From Chitinophagaceae bacterium (GTDB lineage: Bacteria > Bacteroidota > Bacteroidia > Chitinophagales > Chitinophagaceae), in the NCBI GenBank assembly GCA_009996675.1, contig JAACZQ010000019.1, positions 1 through 64,000 on the forward strand: a stretch of 64,000 nt of DNA, read 5' to 3'. The position numbers and the translations under genes are program-made. Position 1 is the first letter of the stretch. Every line of letters begins with the position of its first letter. This document shows positions 28,410-37,795 of this stretch, in pieces. The notes under the pieces are model-generated. The model was given only the letters and a program-made list of their open reading frames with translations, was not told the origin of the DNA and made no database searches.

Positions 28410-28474
28410 CAGATTGAGATTTTTTCAACAGGCAGTAATGCAATAAATTTATCAGGCCAAAAGAGAGGATCTGT

Positions 28475-29395
28475 ATGAAAAAACTATTACTTGCCATCAT
28501 TGTACTGGTATTGATTGCCGGTTTTTTATTGCCCCGGAAGAAATCAGACAACCTGAGTGCTGTTGCCAATATGCCTTTCGATGCAGTATCCCGGCTCCTT
28601 TCACAGCCTGCCCAATGGCATAAATGGTGGCCCGGTAAGCAGACCAATGATTCCACCTATCTCTATGACGGACAACCCGTGCAGGTTCAAACTGTGTTAT
28701 TGAATGGTTTTGTTGGTAATATGGATATGAAGGGTATTCCGGCTTCCATCAATTTTCAGAGCATGGTGGGGACCGATGCACAAACACAACTGCAATTGGG
28801 AATCCATTTTCAGTTTTCCGGCAATCCGTTGGTAAGAAGCTGGCAATACCTGAAATACCTGGGAGCCAGAAGCAGCTTCAATACTTTTATCAATCATATC
28901 AAAGACAGTTTGTCCAGCGTTGAGAATGTATATGGTTTCCCCATTCGCATGGAAAAAGTTCCGGACTCTTCGCTTATATCTATGCGAAAAACATTTGACC
29001 ACGAGCCAAGCACTGCGGAGATTTATGCATTGATTGATCAGATAAAAGCCTATGTAGCCAGTCAGAACAGCAAACAGGTCAACCCCGCTATACTAAATGT
29101 GATCAAGGAAGATAGCCTGCACTATTTAACCATGGTAGCAGTGCCGGTAACTGGCAACCTGCCAGGAACTGAACAATTCTTGTTGAAGAATATGATGCTG
29201 GGCAATATCATTGTAGCACCGGTAACAGGAGGCCCGCAGCGCATTAAAGCCTGCTGGGAAGCGGTTCAGAATTATATCCGCGACTACCGCAAAACTTCGC
29301 CGGCCATTTCTTTTGAAAGGCTTATCACCGATCGGAGAAGGGAACCCGATACCAGCAAATGGGTTACCACCATCAATTACCCGGTATTCAACTGA
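28475..29395 (+). CDS. Membrane-anchored SRPBCC / GyrI-like small-molecule-binding protein
   Basis: The 306-residue protein starts with one hydrophobic segment (LLLAIIVLVLIAGFLL). The first half resembles an SRPBCC (START-like) fold (MPFDAVSRLLSQPAQWHKWWPG; a strand-rich part ends in a helix with YLKYLGARSSF). The second half resembles a GyrI/AraC-effector-binding domain. Both folds bind small hydrophobic ligands. No catalytic motif is seen. It follows VHPO-3 by 65 bp on the same strand and ends exactly against the stop of the convergent FG-GAP gene. Confidence 0.55.
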   Translation: MKKLLLAIIVLVLIAGFLLPRKKSDNLSAVANMPFDAVSRLLSQPAQWHKWWPGKQTNDSTYLYDGQPVQVQTVLLNGFVGNMDMKGIPASINFQSMVGTDAQTQLQLGIHFQFSGNPLVRSWQYLKYLGARSSFNTFINHIKDSLSSVENVYGFPIRMEKVPDSSLISMRKTFDHEPSTAEIYALIDQIKAYVASQNSKQVNPAILNVIKEDSLHYLTMVAVPVTGNLPGTEQFLLKNMMLGNIIVAPVTGGPQRIKACWEAVQNYIRDYRKTSPAISFERLITDRRREPDTSKWVTTINYPVFN

Positions 29396-32300
29396 TCACT
29401 TCTCCGCCAATACTAACAATGCGTCATTATTGCGTGCAAGCAAATAAGCTTTACGTTGTCCAATAATAATGGGTTGAATTCTGCGAACCTGTCCGGTCAC
29501 AGGTAATCCCGTAGTTGGCACTATCTCAGCCTGCCCGTTTTTGCCGAATTGCAATAAAGCTCCCAGACTGGCATCCTGACGACCGATCTCTACATGATTG
29601 GCCAGGAAATTACCGGTAAACAATATGCCATGACTCATACGTGCCATTGCCCTGCCATTGCTTACCTGTGTTATTGCAGGTAAAGCCTTTCCGGTATACC
29701 CACCTTTCCCGTCGTTGATGAAAACCATATGCGCAAACTGTGTAGCTGTTAATTTGAATGCCTTATCCAGTTTGTCCTGTCCGAAAATATCTTTCAGATC
29801 AGCTTTGGCATAATCAGCTGCATACAAATATTTTTTCCGCAATACAGGAATAGATTTTTCGAGTTGCAGTTTGCTGGAGAACGGAATTTCTTTGCCCCCC
29901 ACATAATAAGTAAGCAATTGTTCTACGCGGCCATTGTTGTCGAAATCATTCATATACATACGAACAGGCTGTTGCTCGCTGGCATGTAAACGGGTATTTA
30001 ATCCCAGGTTACCTGCAACAACATCCGGATCACCATCTCCATCTACGTCGGTTACATATATCGACTGCCACCAGCCCTTCTCCGTACTTATGGCTTTTTT
30101 CTCAAAAGCACTGGCTTTACGGACAAACAAATCAATACCACCCCATTGGTAACTCAATAACAAATCTTTCACACCATCGGCATTCATATCTGCCCATGCA
30201 GCATCGGTTACCATGCCAGGCATCACCAGATCTTTGCAATACCGTTCGGTCATATCATGGAAGCGGCCTGTACCATCATTCACCAGCAGGTAAGAGCGCG
30301 GAGTCATCCCATAAGCCCAGGGAACAGATCGGCCGGCAATAAACAGATCAGCATACCCATCGCCATTCAGATCGGTGGTCAATATTTTTGATTGTGTTCC
30401 CAGCGCCTGTTCAAACGCATCTGCCTTCCGGGTGAGATTTCCTTTTCCATCATTTAAGTATAACAGAGGTGACAGGTGTATATCGTTTCCATAAAATTCA
30501 TTACCGCCTGTAGCGATCACCAGATCGGGGAAGCCATCGCCATTCACATCTGTCCATACCGCATCATTATGTTCCCAGGCTATATCTTTCTCCAATGCAG
30601 GTTGTGCCATACGCTGAAAACGTCCCTGTTTGTTTTGCAGAAAAACAGCTGCTGTATAGGTTCTGGCTGCTCCAATAAATACATCTTCCAGTCCATCTCC
30701 ATTAATATCTGCTACAGCCAATGCAGGCCCTTCGGTAGACATCATCTGCGGGATCAATGGCTCGCGGTCAAATTCATTAAAAACATTCTCCTGGTGCAGG
30801 TATTGCAATCCGGAAGAAGCCGTTATATCTTCCAATCCACCATCATTTTTATCTGATCCAGGATATTTATACAATGGCAAGCCGGACTGATAAGCAATGG
30901 TATCTGTTTTACCGTTGTGCAATGTCAGTTGCTGATAAGTACGATCGGGCCAGATCAACACTGCAGAATCTACTTTGATATTTTTCAACCCTACCAGCAA
31001 AGGTTGCATCATACTCGATAAAAAGCCGTGTACCGGCTGGTTCTCATAAGCATATTGTTTTGTACCACTGAACACCAACAGTCTTGCTCCAACGGCCTGT
31101 GTGTTGGAAGTACTACCCTGCAACTGCAATCTTGTAAAATCATTGGTGTTTTTAACGGCGCTTGTATTTTCATAAATTAATGCCGGATCATTGATATTAT
31201 TCACGACAATATCCAGATCTCCATCATTATCCAAATCGGCATAAACTGCGCCATTGGAAAAAGTACCGGGATTGGATGGTATACTATCGGTAAGATTTGC
31301 AAAAGACAGATCACCTTTATTGCGGAAAAACTGATTGGGTATTTTGATCTCTGGAAATTTCTCAATCAGGGAAAGATCTTTATCCTGTAACTGGTTCTTT
31401 TGCAATTTTTGTTGCAATTCCTCCCCGGAAACATAATTAATGTAGTCAATATCATTCATCCTTTTGGGAATACCGTTCGACACAAAGAGATCCTTATTAC
31501 CATCATTATCAAAATCCATGAATAAAGCCGCCCAGCTCCAGTCGGTTGCATTCACACCTGCATATTGTCCGATCTCACTAAAATGATTGTTCTTACGGTT
31601 CAGTTGCAGATTATTTCTGGCATACTGATACGTATATCCATAGGACAATTTCTGTTGAAATATATTATAATCATCTTCAGCCAGTGAACGCCGCAACATA
31701 TAAGGATCATAAGGCAGCATATCCATGGAAATAATTTCCGGGTATGCGTCGTTGTTCAGATCAGCGGCATCTACTCCCATACTAAACTGACTGGTGTGCA
31801 TCATTTGCTGAGCACCTTCCTCTTTAAAAGTGCCATTACGCTGATTGATGTACAGATAATCGTTTTCGTGAAAATCATTCCCTACATACAGATCCGGCCA
31901 TCCGTCGAGATTAATATCCGATACCACTACCCCTAGACCATATCCGATTTTGGTACCATTGATGCCGGTGGTTTCGGTTACGTTTGTAAAACGGCCCGTG
32001 CGTAGACCTTTTGTATCTGTTTTAGTATCGTTCCTGTACAAGCGCTGTCCTGCCAATGAATCGTAAGTGCCGGTAAACTGTGCCCGTGGTGCATAGTTAC
32101 CATCGTGATTAACAGAATGATTCAGGAGGAACATATCCAGATCACCATCACCATCGTAATCAAGAAAAGCAGCCTGTGTGCTGAATCCGGAAAAGTCCAA
32201 TCCGTAAGCTGCCGCTTCATCTTCGTATACCGGAATACCCTGAGCATTGACCCCCTTACAAACCAGCAACTGGTTTTTTCCTTTTAATACTTTATACTGC

Positions 32301-32728
32301 CCTACGCGACAAACATAAATATCCAGTAACCCGTCATTATTAATATCCACCACCGAAACACCCGTACTCCAGCCGCCATCTGTTGGAATACCTGCTTCAC
32401 GGGAAACATCTTTGAACTGCATATTGCCCTCGTTGAGGTATAAAGTATTGTTTCCCTGATTGGAAGCAAAGAACAGATCTGTTTTCCCATCCTTATTAAA
32501 ATCTCCGGCTCCCACACCTGCTCCATTGTAATAATACATATAGGTGAACAGGTTAAAGGCAGGTGTTGGCTGAAGTTTATTAGCGAAATGCAACCCGGTT
32601 TGCTCATGACCCAGTACCCGGAATAGTGACTGGTTATTGTTTTTGCTTTTACAGGATCCATACAGCAATACCAGCCCTAACAGACCTGCCTGTGTTATAT
32701 ATTTTATCCGAAACAAATTCTTCATCAT
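29396..32728 (-). CDS. FG-GAP/VCBS repeat and ASPIC/UnbV lipoprotein
   Basis: The 1110-residue lipoprotein (lipobox LLYGSC) has the same layout as the 23547 gene: N-terminal VCBS repeats (DFNKDGKTD, DINNDGLLD, DYDGDGDLD, DFDNDGNKD), an ASPIC-like domain at about 527-605 (FLSSMMQPLLVGL, DSAVLIWPD), and a C-terminal repeat block (DINGDGLED, DLNGDGYAD, DVDGDGDPD). Its ATG overlaps the stop of the preceding FG-GAP gene (TGATG), so translation is coupled. It is the last gene of the susC-susD series. Confidence 0.9.
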   Translation of the reverse strand: MMKNLFRIKYITQAGLLGLVLLYGSCKSKNNNQSLFRVLGHEQTGLHFANKLQPTPAFNLFTYMYYYNGAGVGAGDFNKDGKTDLFFASNQGNNTLYLNEGNMQFKDVSREAGIPTDGGWSTGVSVVDINNDGLLDIYVCRVGQYKVLKGKNQLLVCKGVNAQGIPVYEDEAAAYGLDFSGFSTQAAFLDYDGDGDLDMFLLNHSVNHDGNYAPRAQFTGTYDSLAGQRLYRNDTKTDTKGLRTGRFTNVTETTGINGTKIGYGLGVVVSDINLDGWPDLYVGNDFHENDYLYINQRNGTFKEEGAQQMMHTSQFSMGVDAADLNNDAYPEIISMDMLPYDPYMLRRSLAEDDYNIFQQKLSYGYTYQYARNNLQLNRKNNHFSEIGQYAGVNATDWSWAALFMDFDNDGNKDLFVSNGIPKRMNDIDYINYVSGEELQQKLQKNQLQDKDLSLIEKFPEIKIPNQFFRNKGDLSFANLTDSIPSNPGTFSNGAVYADLDNDGDLDIVVNNINDPALIYENTSAVKNTNDFTRLQLQGSTSNTQAVGARLLVFSGTKQYAYENQPVHGFLSSMMQPLLVGLKNIKVDSAVLIWPDRTYQQLTLHNGKTDTIAYQSGLPLYKYPGSDKNDGGLEDITASSGLQYLHQENVFNEFDREPLIPQMMSTEGPALAVADINGDGLEDVFIGAARTYTAAVFLQNKQGRFQRMAQPALEKDIAWEHNDAVWTDVNGDGFPDLVIATGGNEFYGNDIHLSPLLYLNDGKGNLTRKADAFEQALGTQSKILTTDLNGDGYADLFIAGRSVPWAYGMTPRSYLLVNDGTGRFHDMTERYCKDLVMPGMVTDAAWADMNADGVKDLLLSYQWGGIDLFVRKASAFEKKAISTEKGWWQSIYVTDVDGDGDPDVVAGNLGLNTRLHASEQQPVRMYMNDFDNNGRVEQLLTYYVGGKEIPFSSKLQLEKSIPVLRKKYLYAADYAKADLKDIFGQDKLDKAFKLTATQFAHMVFINDGKGGYTGKALPAITQVSNGRAMARMSHGILFTGNFLANHVEIGRQDASLGALLQFGKNGQAEIVPTTGLPVTGQVRRIQPIIIGQRKAYLLARNNDALLVLAEK

Positions 32729-35700
32729 CAGTGTTTGATATGATTGAGCTGATAGTATACTGGTACCTGGTTATTCTGGAGGAACAATAGTCCGTGCTGA
32801 TTACGATAGCGAAGCGCTGCGATATCCCTAACCTGACCCTTGATCCATAAACCGGATTCTTCCGATGACAGGACTGTGAATTTTCCGCCTCCTTTATTCA
32901 GCCATACCTGTCCGTACGAAGCATCGATACTGCAGAATTGCGGCAACAAATCAAAGAAGTTACCCGCCAGTACCAGATCCGGTTTACCGTCACCATTCAC
33001 ATCTGTACAGGATATGGCCTCTACAGATGATAGCTGCGCCTGATATGGCAATGCCTCCAGCCTGAATTTTCCTTTTCCATCGTTCCATGCTATACTTGTT
33101 GCTGCATTATTAACCATATACATGCGTGCCGTTTTCAAACCATCTTTGAATAATTCCTCCATGGTTTTCGGTGCGAAATCGGCATGTTTCAGGTTTGACT
33201 TTTTCAGCGATGGCACCTGATCCGTAATATCTTTTTTCAGGAATACCGGCATATCTTTTCCGGCAATGGTCTGGCTGAACATTTTATCCATTGTGCCATT
33301 ATTATCAAAATCATTTACCCATAGTTTAACCGGCGTTTTTGACTCGGGGCGGAGGTAAAAATTCTGACCCAGGTTACCCAGTACCAGGTCGGGGAATCCA
33401 TCTCCATTCAGATCTGCCACCTGTATGGTTTGCCACCATCCTTTTTCATTTTCAAGTCCATTTGCCAACTCGCTGAATGATTGACCATTGAACTGGTAGG
33501 TCTTTGGACTCATCCATTCCCCGGCAATGATCAGTTCTGGTTTGCCATCACCATTCAGATCGGCCCAAGCCGAGCTGGTGAGCATACCCAGTTCCTTCAG
33601 GAATGGTGCAACTGTGGCTGTTACATCACGGAATTTGCCGTTGCCATCGTTGTGGTACAAAAAGCTCGGAGGCATAACCCCATATTGCTGCGGAACACTT
33701 CTGCTGCCAATAAACACATCCATCAAGCCATCACCGTCGTAATCAACCGGAATAGCTGTTCCGCAATTGGTATGGCTGATGGGGAAGGCGCCGGATTGCA
33801 ATGTAAAATTCCCTTTCCCGTCATTCAGGTATAACTGATTCTGGTATACATCTGCCGTAGCTGGTTTGAAATTACCGCCACCACCTACAAATAAATCCTG
33901 ATCGCCGTCTTTGTCTGCATCAAAAAAGAAAGTAGCCGTTACATCGTTGAATGAAAACCGGTCAATATCCGGACTCTGTTTCCGGACCATTCCGCCAGCG
34001 GTTTGTAAGTAAAGCTGTCCTGGTTTGGCTGGCGTACCGCCAATGAACACATCCGGTCTTCCATCACCATTAACATCTGCAACAGCTGATTTAGGTCCCT
34101 GCTTCGAAAGCATGAATGGGATATTCCGTTCCTGGTAGAAATCCACCACATCATCTTCCTGGTGTTTCTCAAAAGAAACAGGCTCCATGGTTAGCAATGT
34201 TTCTTTGGGCGAAACCATTGTACGGATATAAGGCTTTGTGGCAGCTGCATTGTATTGTATGCGATTAAGTTGATTTACCTGGGGCTTGACAATCGTTTGG
34301 CTGGTATTGTTGGGCCATATTACCTGTATGGAATCCGGTGCAGCATGCCCCAACCCAATCGTTTGCCTGTATTCCACACAGGATTGAAAACCGCGGCTTG
34401 GCATAATTTCTCTTGTCAGTATCGTATCGCCTGGCAGGAATACTTTCACAATGCTCCCGATACCAAAAATATTCTGATCCTTATATTGTACAGTTACAGC
34501 AATGTAAGTCGATACAGGATTGGTTTCGCGGGTATGATTTTGGTATATCAGTGCCTGTTGGTTCACATTATTAATAACCAGGTCCAGATCGCCATCATTA
34601 TCCAGATCTGCATAAGCGGCTCCATTGGAGAATGTGGGTTTATCAAGTCCCCATTGCATACCTACATCTTCAAATTTCAGGTTACCGGTATTCCGGAATA
34701 GTTTATTGGGTACCGGTACCGATGGCATTTTATCGATTACATTATTCACTTCTTCTTTTTTTCCTTTCAGCACCATCTGATTTACTACATCGTTGGCAAA
34801 GAAGTCAATAAAGTCCTGATCCGTTACATCGCGATAAATGCCATTACATACGAGAATATCATTCATCCCGTCGTTATCCGCATCAAAAATCAGTGCTCCC
34901 CAGCTCCAGTCGCTGGCAGCCACACCACTATAAAAAGCGGTTTCCTGAAAATTACCCTGCCCATTATTGACCAGTAAGGCATTCTGGGTATACTGGTTAA
35001 AAAATCCCTGGTCCTGTTTGAGTTTAAAAACTTCATACCCTTCAAAAGAGGTATTGGTTTTTAACCGGTAATCATTGTCGGGCAGCATATCCGTGGTAAA
35101 AATATCCGGCCGGCCGTCGTTATTAATATCCTGCATATCTGCACCCATGGATGAGAAGCTGATGTGTTGTGTGCGATTTTCAACTTCATCGCGAAAAGTG
35201 CCGTTACGCTGATTGATGTAGAGATAATCTTTTTCAAAAAAGTCATTGGAAACATAGATATCCGGATAGCCATCGTTGTTTACATCACCAACGGTTACCC
35301 CCAAACCAAAACTAATGATGCTGCCGTAAATACCAGCCTCTTTGGTTACTTCCACATACCTGCCGTTGTCATTGCGGAACAGGTGGTCACCGCCACCTTT
35401 CAGGAATTCAGCAAAGGGCGCTTCTGCTTCCGGCACATTGCGCATATTGGCATAATTAAGTGTATTAACCGGTATGGGGCTGTTGTTCACCAGAAAACAA
35501 TCCAGGTCGCCATCCAGATCGTAATCGAAGAACGATGCGTGTGTGGTATAACCGTCGTTATCCAATCCGTATGCAGCTGCCTTTTCGGTAAATGTGAGAT
35601 TATGGTTATTGATGTAAAGCTGGTTTTTACGCAGGGCTTTATTGGTCATATTACCCGCATTGCATACATAAATGTCCAGCCAGCCATCGTTGTTGATATC

Positions 35701-36045
35701 TACCAATACCACGCCCGTACTCCATTCATCGTGAAAAGTAATGCCTGCTTTTTCGGTAATGTCTTCAAATTTCAGTTGCCCTTTATTGAGGTATAATTTA
35801 TTAGGCCCCTGATTGGCAGTAAAGAAAATTTCCGGCAGCCCGTCATTATTCAGGTCACCGGTAGCTACGCCCCCACCATTGTAAAAGTTCCGGTATTTAA
35901 ACACATTGAATTGATCGGACTCAGTGAGCTTGTTTACAAAATCAATATTACTGTCTGCCACAATCGTGAATACAGTATCTTTTTTAGCCTGGTTACAGGC
36001 TATCAAAAAAGGCAGCAAAAGCAGTACGCGATAAATACGTCTCAT
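32728..36045 (-). CDS. FG-GAP/VCBS repeat and ASPIC/UnbV lipoprotein
   Basis: The 1105-residue lipoprotein (lipobox FLIAC) has repeated Ca-binding loops (DLNNDGLPE, DINNDGWLD, DYDLDGDLD, DVNNDGYPD, DADNDGMND), an ASPIC domain at about 511-590 (GIGSIVKVFLP, SRGFQSCVEYRQTIGLG, DSIQVIWPN) and a second repeat block. It lies 106 bp downstream of susD on the same strand; a weak 5-bp hairpin (36104-36117) in that gap might reduce read-through. The stop overlaps the start of the next FG-GAP gene by one base. Confidence 0.9.
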   Translation of the reverse strand: MRRIYRVLLLLPFLIACNQAKKDTVFTIVADSNIDFVNKLTESDQFNVFKYRNFYNGGGVATGDLNNDGLPEIFFTANQGPNKLYLNKGQLKFEDITEKAGITFHDEWSTGVVLVDINNDGWLDIYVCNAGNMTNKALRKNQLYINNHNLTFTEKAAAYGLDNDGYTTHASFFDYDLDGDLDCFLVNNSPIPVNTLNYANMRNVPEAEAPFAEFLKGGGDHLFRNDNGRYVEVTKEAGIYGSIISFGLGVTVGDVNNDGYPDIYVSNDFFEKDYLYINQRNGTFRDEVENRTQHISFSSMGADMQDINNDGRPDIFTTDMLPDNDYRLKTNTSFEGYEVFKLKQDQGFFNQYTQNALLVNNGQGNFQETAFYSGVAASDWSWGALIFDADNDGMNDILVCNGIYRDVTDQDFIDFFANDVVNQMVLKGKKEEVNNVIDKMPSVPVPNKLFRNTGNLKFEDVGMQWGLDKPTFSNGAAYADLDNDGDLDLVINNVNQQALIYQNHTRETNPVSTYIAVTVQYKDQNIFGIGSIVKVFLPGDTILTREIMPSRGFQSCVEYRQTIGLGHAAPDSIQVIWPNNTSQTIVKPQVNQLNRIQYNAAATKPYIRTMVSPKETLLTMEPVSFEKHQEDDVVDFYQERNIPFMLSKQGPKSAVADVNGDGRPDVFIGGTPAKPGQLYLQTAGGMVRKQSPDIDRFSFNDVTATFFFDADKDGDQDLFVGGGGNFKPATADVYQNQLYLNDGKGNFTLQSGAFPISHTNCGTAIPVDYDGDGLMDVFIGSRSVPQQYGVMPPSFLYHNDGNGKFRDVTATVAPFLKELGMLTSSAWADLNGDGKPELIIAGEWMSPKTYQFNGQSFSELANGLENEKGWWQTIQVADLNGDGFPDLVLGNLGQNFYLRPESKTPVKLWVNDFDNNGTMDKMFSQTIAGKDMPVFLKKDITDQVPSLKKSNLKHADFAPKTMEELFKDGLKTARMYMVNNAATSIAWNDGKGKFRLEALPYQAQLSSVEAISCTDVNGDGKPDLVLAGNFFDLLPQFCSIDASYGQVWLNKGGGKFTVLSSEESGLWIKGQVRDIAALRYRNQHGLLFLQNNQVPVYYQLNHIKH

Positions 36046-36151
36046 AGTATGCTAAAATACTACAATTGAAGCCGCAATGAGGGTATGCCTGCAAATAAAA
36101 TGCGCCACTTTCGTGGCCCATTTCTTTGTTTATTTTATTCAAACAGGATGC

Positions 36152-37768
36152 TTAATAACCAAAGTTCTGTTTCAGATTAGGGTTAGAAGACAAGGCCACT
36201 GTCGGAATCGGGTAAACCACTTTATATCCGGCTGAAGCATTGGGTCTTTCCTCTACCGGGCTATTGAACACACCGAAACGAACCATATCAGTTCTGCGGT
36301 GTCCTTCCAGGTACAGTTCACGACCTCTTTCTGCCAGAATGGTGGGCAGGGTTACAGAAGCCAGCGGTGTTGCATTACGCAGCACGCGGATGCTGTTCAC
36401 AATGGTCAATGGTGTTTCACCATTGGCGCCAGTAGTACCACCTCTTAACAGCGCTTCAGCTTTCATCAGGCGAACGTCTGAGAAGCGGAAGAAGGGGAAC
36501 TCGTTTTCACTGCTCCAGGCACCATCATTGATGGTAGCAGGGTTCAGCGGGAATTTGTTCACACGGATACCGCTTGCTTCACCATTGAAGAAGATAGAAG
36601 CATTACGGGTAAACACAAGCGGGTTACCGGAACGATCATAGAGGTTACCAATGGGATCACCAATAACACCGGGTACTTTGGGATTAGTGGGGCTAACCGG
36701 ACCACGGGCCTGACCTAACAGGAAACCGGCAGGAGCACCTACCTGGTTTGTGTAGTTGGGCACATCGTTTTTCTTACGAACGTCATTGTCTTCAAAGCTA
36801 TCGTAGAACTGTGACAGGGTCACAAAACCATTCCAGCTGCTGGGGGTCTGGTTGTAGTGCCAGCTCTGGCTGGTCTGCCAGCGCAAGCCAGCACCGTTAC
36901 CGGCACGTGCATCGGAACCGGCCTTACGAACAAAAATGTTCTCAGAAGAAACGGTACCGTTATCCCATTTGAAGTTATCCCAATAGTACGTATCAATTGC
37001 CAGTAAGGGATTGGCCGCAACGTTGTTGCAGTACTCAATTACCTTATTCATATCAGCCGCGTTGAAGGTAAATGGACCAGCGGGCTGGGTAGGATCCTGC
37101 TTGTATACTGCCTTGTTCAGGTAGCATTTAGCAAGCAATGTCCAGGCAGCTTCTTTGGTAGCCTGTGCACGGTTGGTTTGGTTGTATACCGGTAGGTTGG
37201 GTACGGCTGCTTCCAGTTCAGCGATGATCGCATCAATGGCCGCAGAACGGGTGAGTACATCCGGTATTGCGGCAGCGGCGGCAGTAGCGGGACGGGTTTG
37301 CACCTGTCCATACAGATCGCAGGTCAGGTAGCGGAAATAAGCCCGCAGGAACTGGCCTTCTGCTTTTGTTAAGCCGGTTGCAGTTTCAGCTACCAGTGTG
37401 GTCTGGAACAGCGCACCGTTCAAACCATTCCAGGTATCATTGATCTGGTTGTGGTCGCCAGCCCAGGTATGCAGGTGCAGACGACGCCAGGTACCAAAGT
37501 CATCCCAGTCGGTACCACGTGTGGGTCCCATGATTTCATCGGTAGAATGTTCTTCCAGTGCAAACCAGTTGCTCTGGCCACCTGTCAGCTGGTTCAGCTG
37601 CTCATACACCGCAGAAATAGAGGGCGGTGTAGGTGCCCCACCAGATGTGTTAGGAGCAATAGAGTTCGGTGCTTCCAGCTTGGGATCCAGCTTGGAGCAG
37701 GAAGCGAGCGTAAGCACACTTATAGCGGATACCACCGGTATAAACTTGCTTGTGAATATATTTTTCAT
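36152..37768 (-). CDS. SusD/RagB family outer-membrane lipoprotein
   Basis: The start at 37768 (MKNIFTSK) gives a normal lipoprotein signal with lipobox LASC; the longer frame begins 8 codons upstream. The 538-residue product has the TPR-like SusD fold: SusD N-terminal features (LRAYFRYLTCDLYGQVQTRP; AKCYLNKAVY) and a C-terminal RagB region (RFSDVRLMKAEALLRGG; ERGRELYLEGHRRTDMVRFG). SusD proteins bind ligand at the surface and close the cognate SusC channel. It follows susC by 27 bp. Confidence 0.96.
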   Translation of the reverse strand: MKNIFTSKFIPVVSAISVLTLASCSKLDPKLEAPNSIAPNTSGGAPTPPSISAVYEQLNQLTGGQSNWFALEEHSTDEIMGPTRGTDWDDFGTWRRLHLHTWAGDHNQINDTWNGLNGALFQTTLVAETATGLTKAEGQFLRAYFRYLTCDLYGQVQTRPATAAAAAIPDVLTRSAAIDAIIAELEAAVPNLPVYNQTNRAQATKEAAWTLLAKCYLNKAVYKQDPTQPAGPFTFNAADMNKVIEYCNNVAANPLLAIDTYYWDNFKWDNGTVSSENIFVRKAGSDARAGNGAGLRWQTSQSWHYNQTPSSWNGFVTLSQFYDSFEDNDVRKKNDVPNYTNQVGAPAGFLLGQARGPVSPTNPKVPGVIGDPIGNLYDRSGNPLVFTRNASIFFNGEASGIRVNKFPLNPATINDGAWSSENEFPFFRFSDVRLMKAEALLRGGTTGANGETPLTIVNSIRVLRNATPLASVTLPTILAERGRELYLEGHRRTDMVRFGVFNSPVEERPNASAGYKVVYPIPTVALSSNPNLKQNFGY

Positions 37769-37795
37769 TGATTCCTTTTTTAATTGATTCAATTA

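Noticed and set aside
35164-35796. 210-residue plus-strand frame opposite an FG-GAP gene
   Set aside because: It is antisense to Ca-loop repeats, whose biased codons keep the opposite frame open; composition is Ile/Val-rich without a domain.
36104-36117. Terminator between susD and the FG-GAP gene
   Set aside because: The stem is only 5 bp with a mixed A/T tail; at most it attenuates, so the genes are still treated as one unit.
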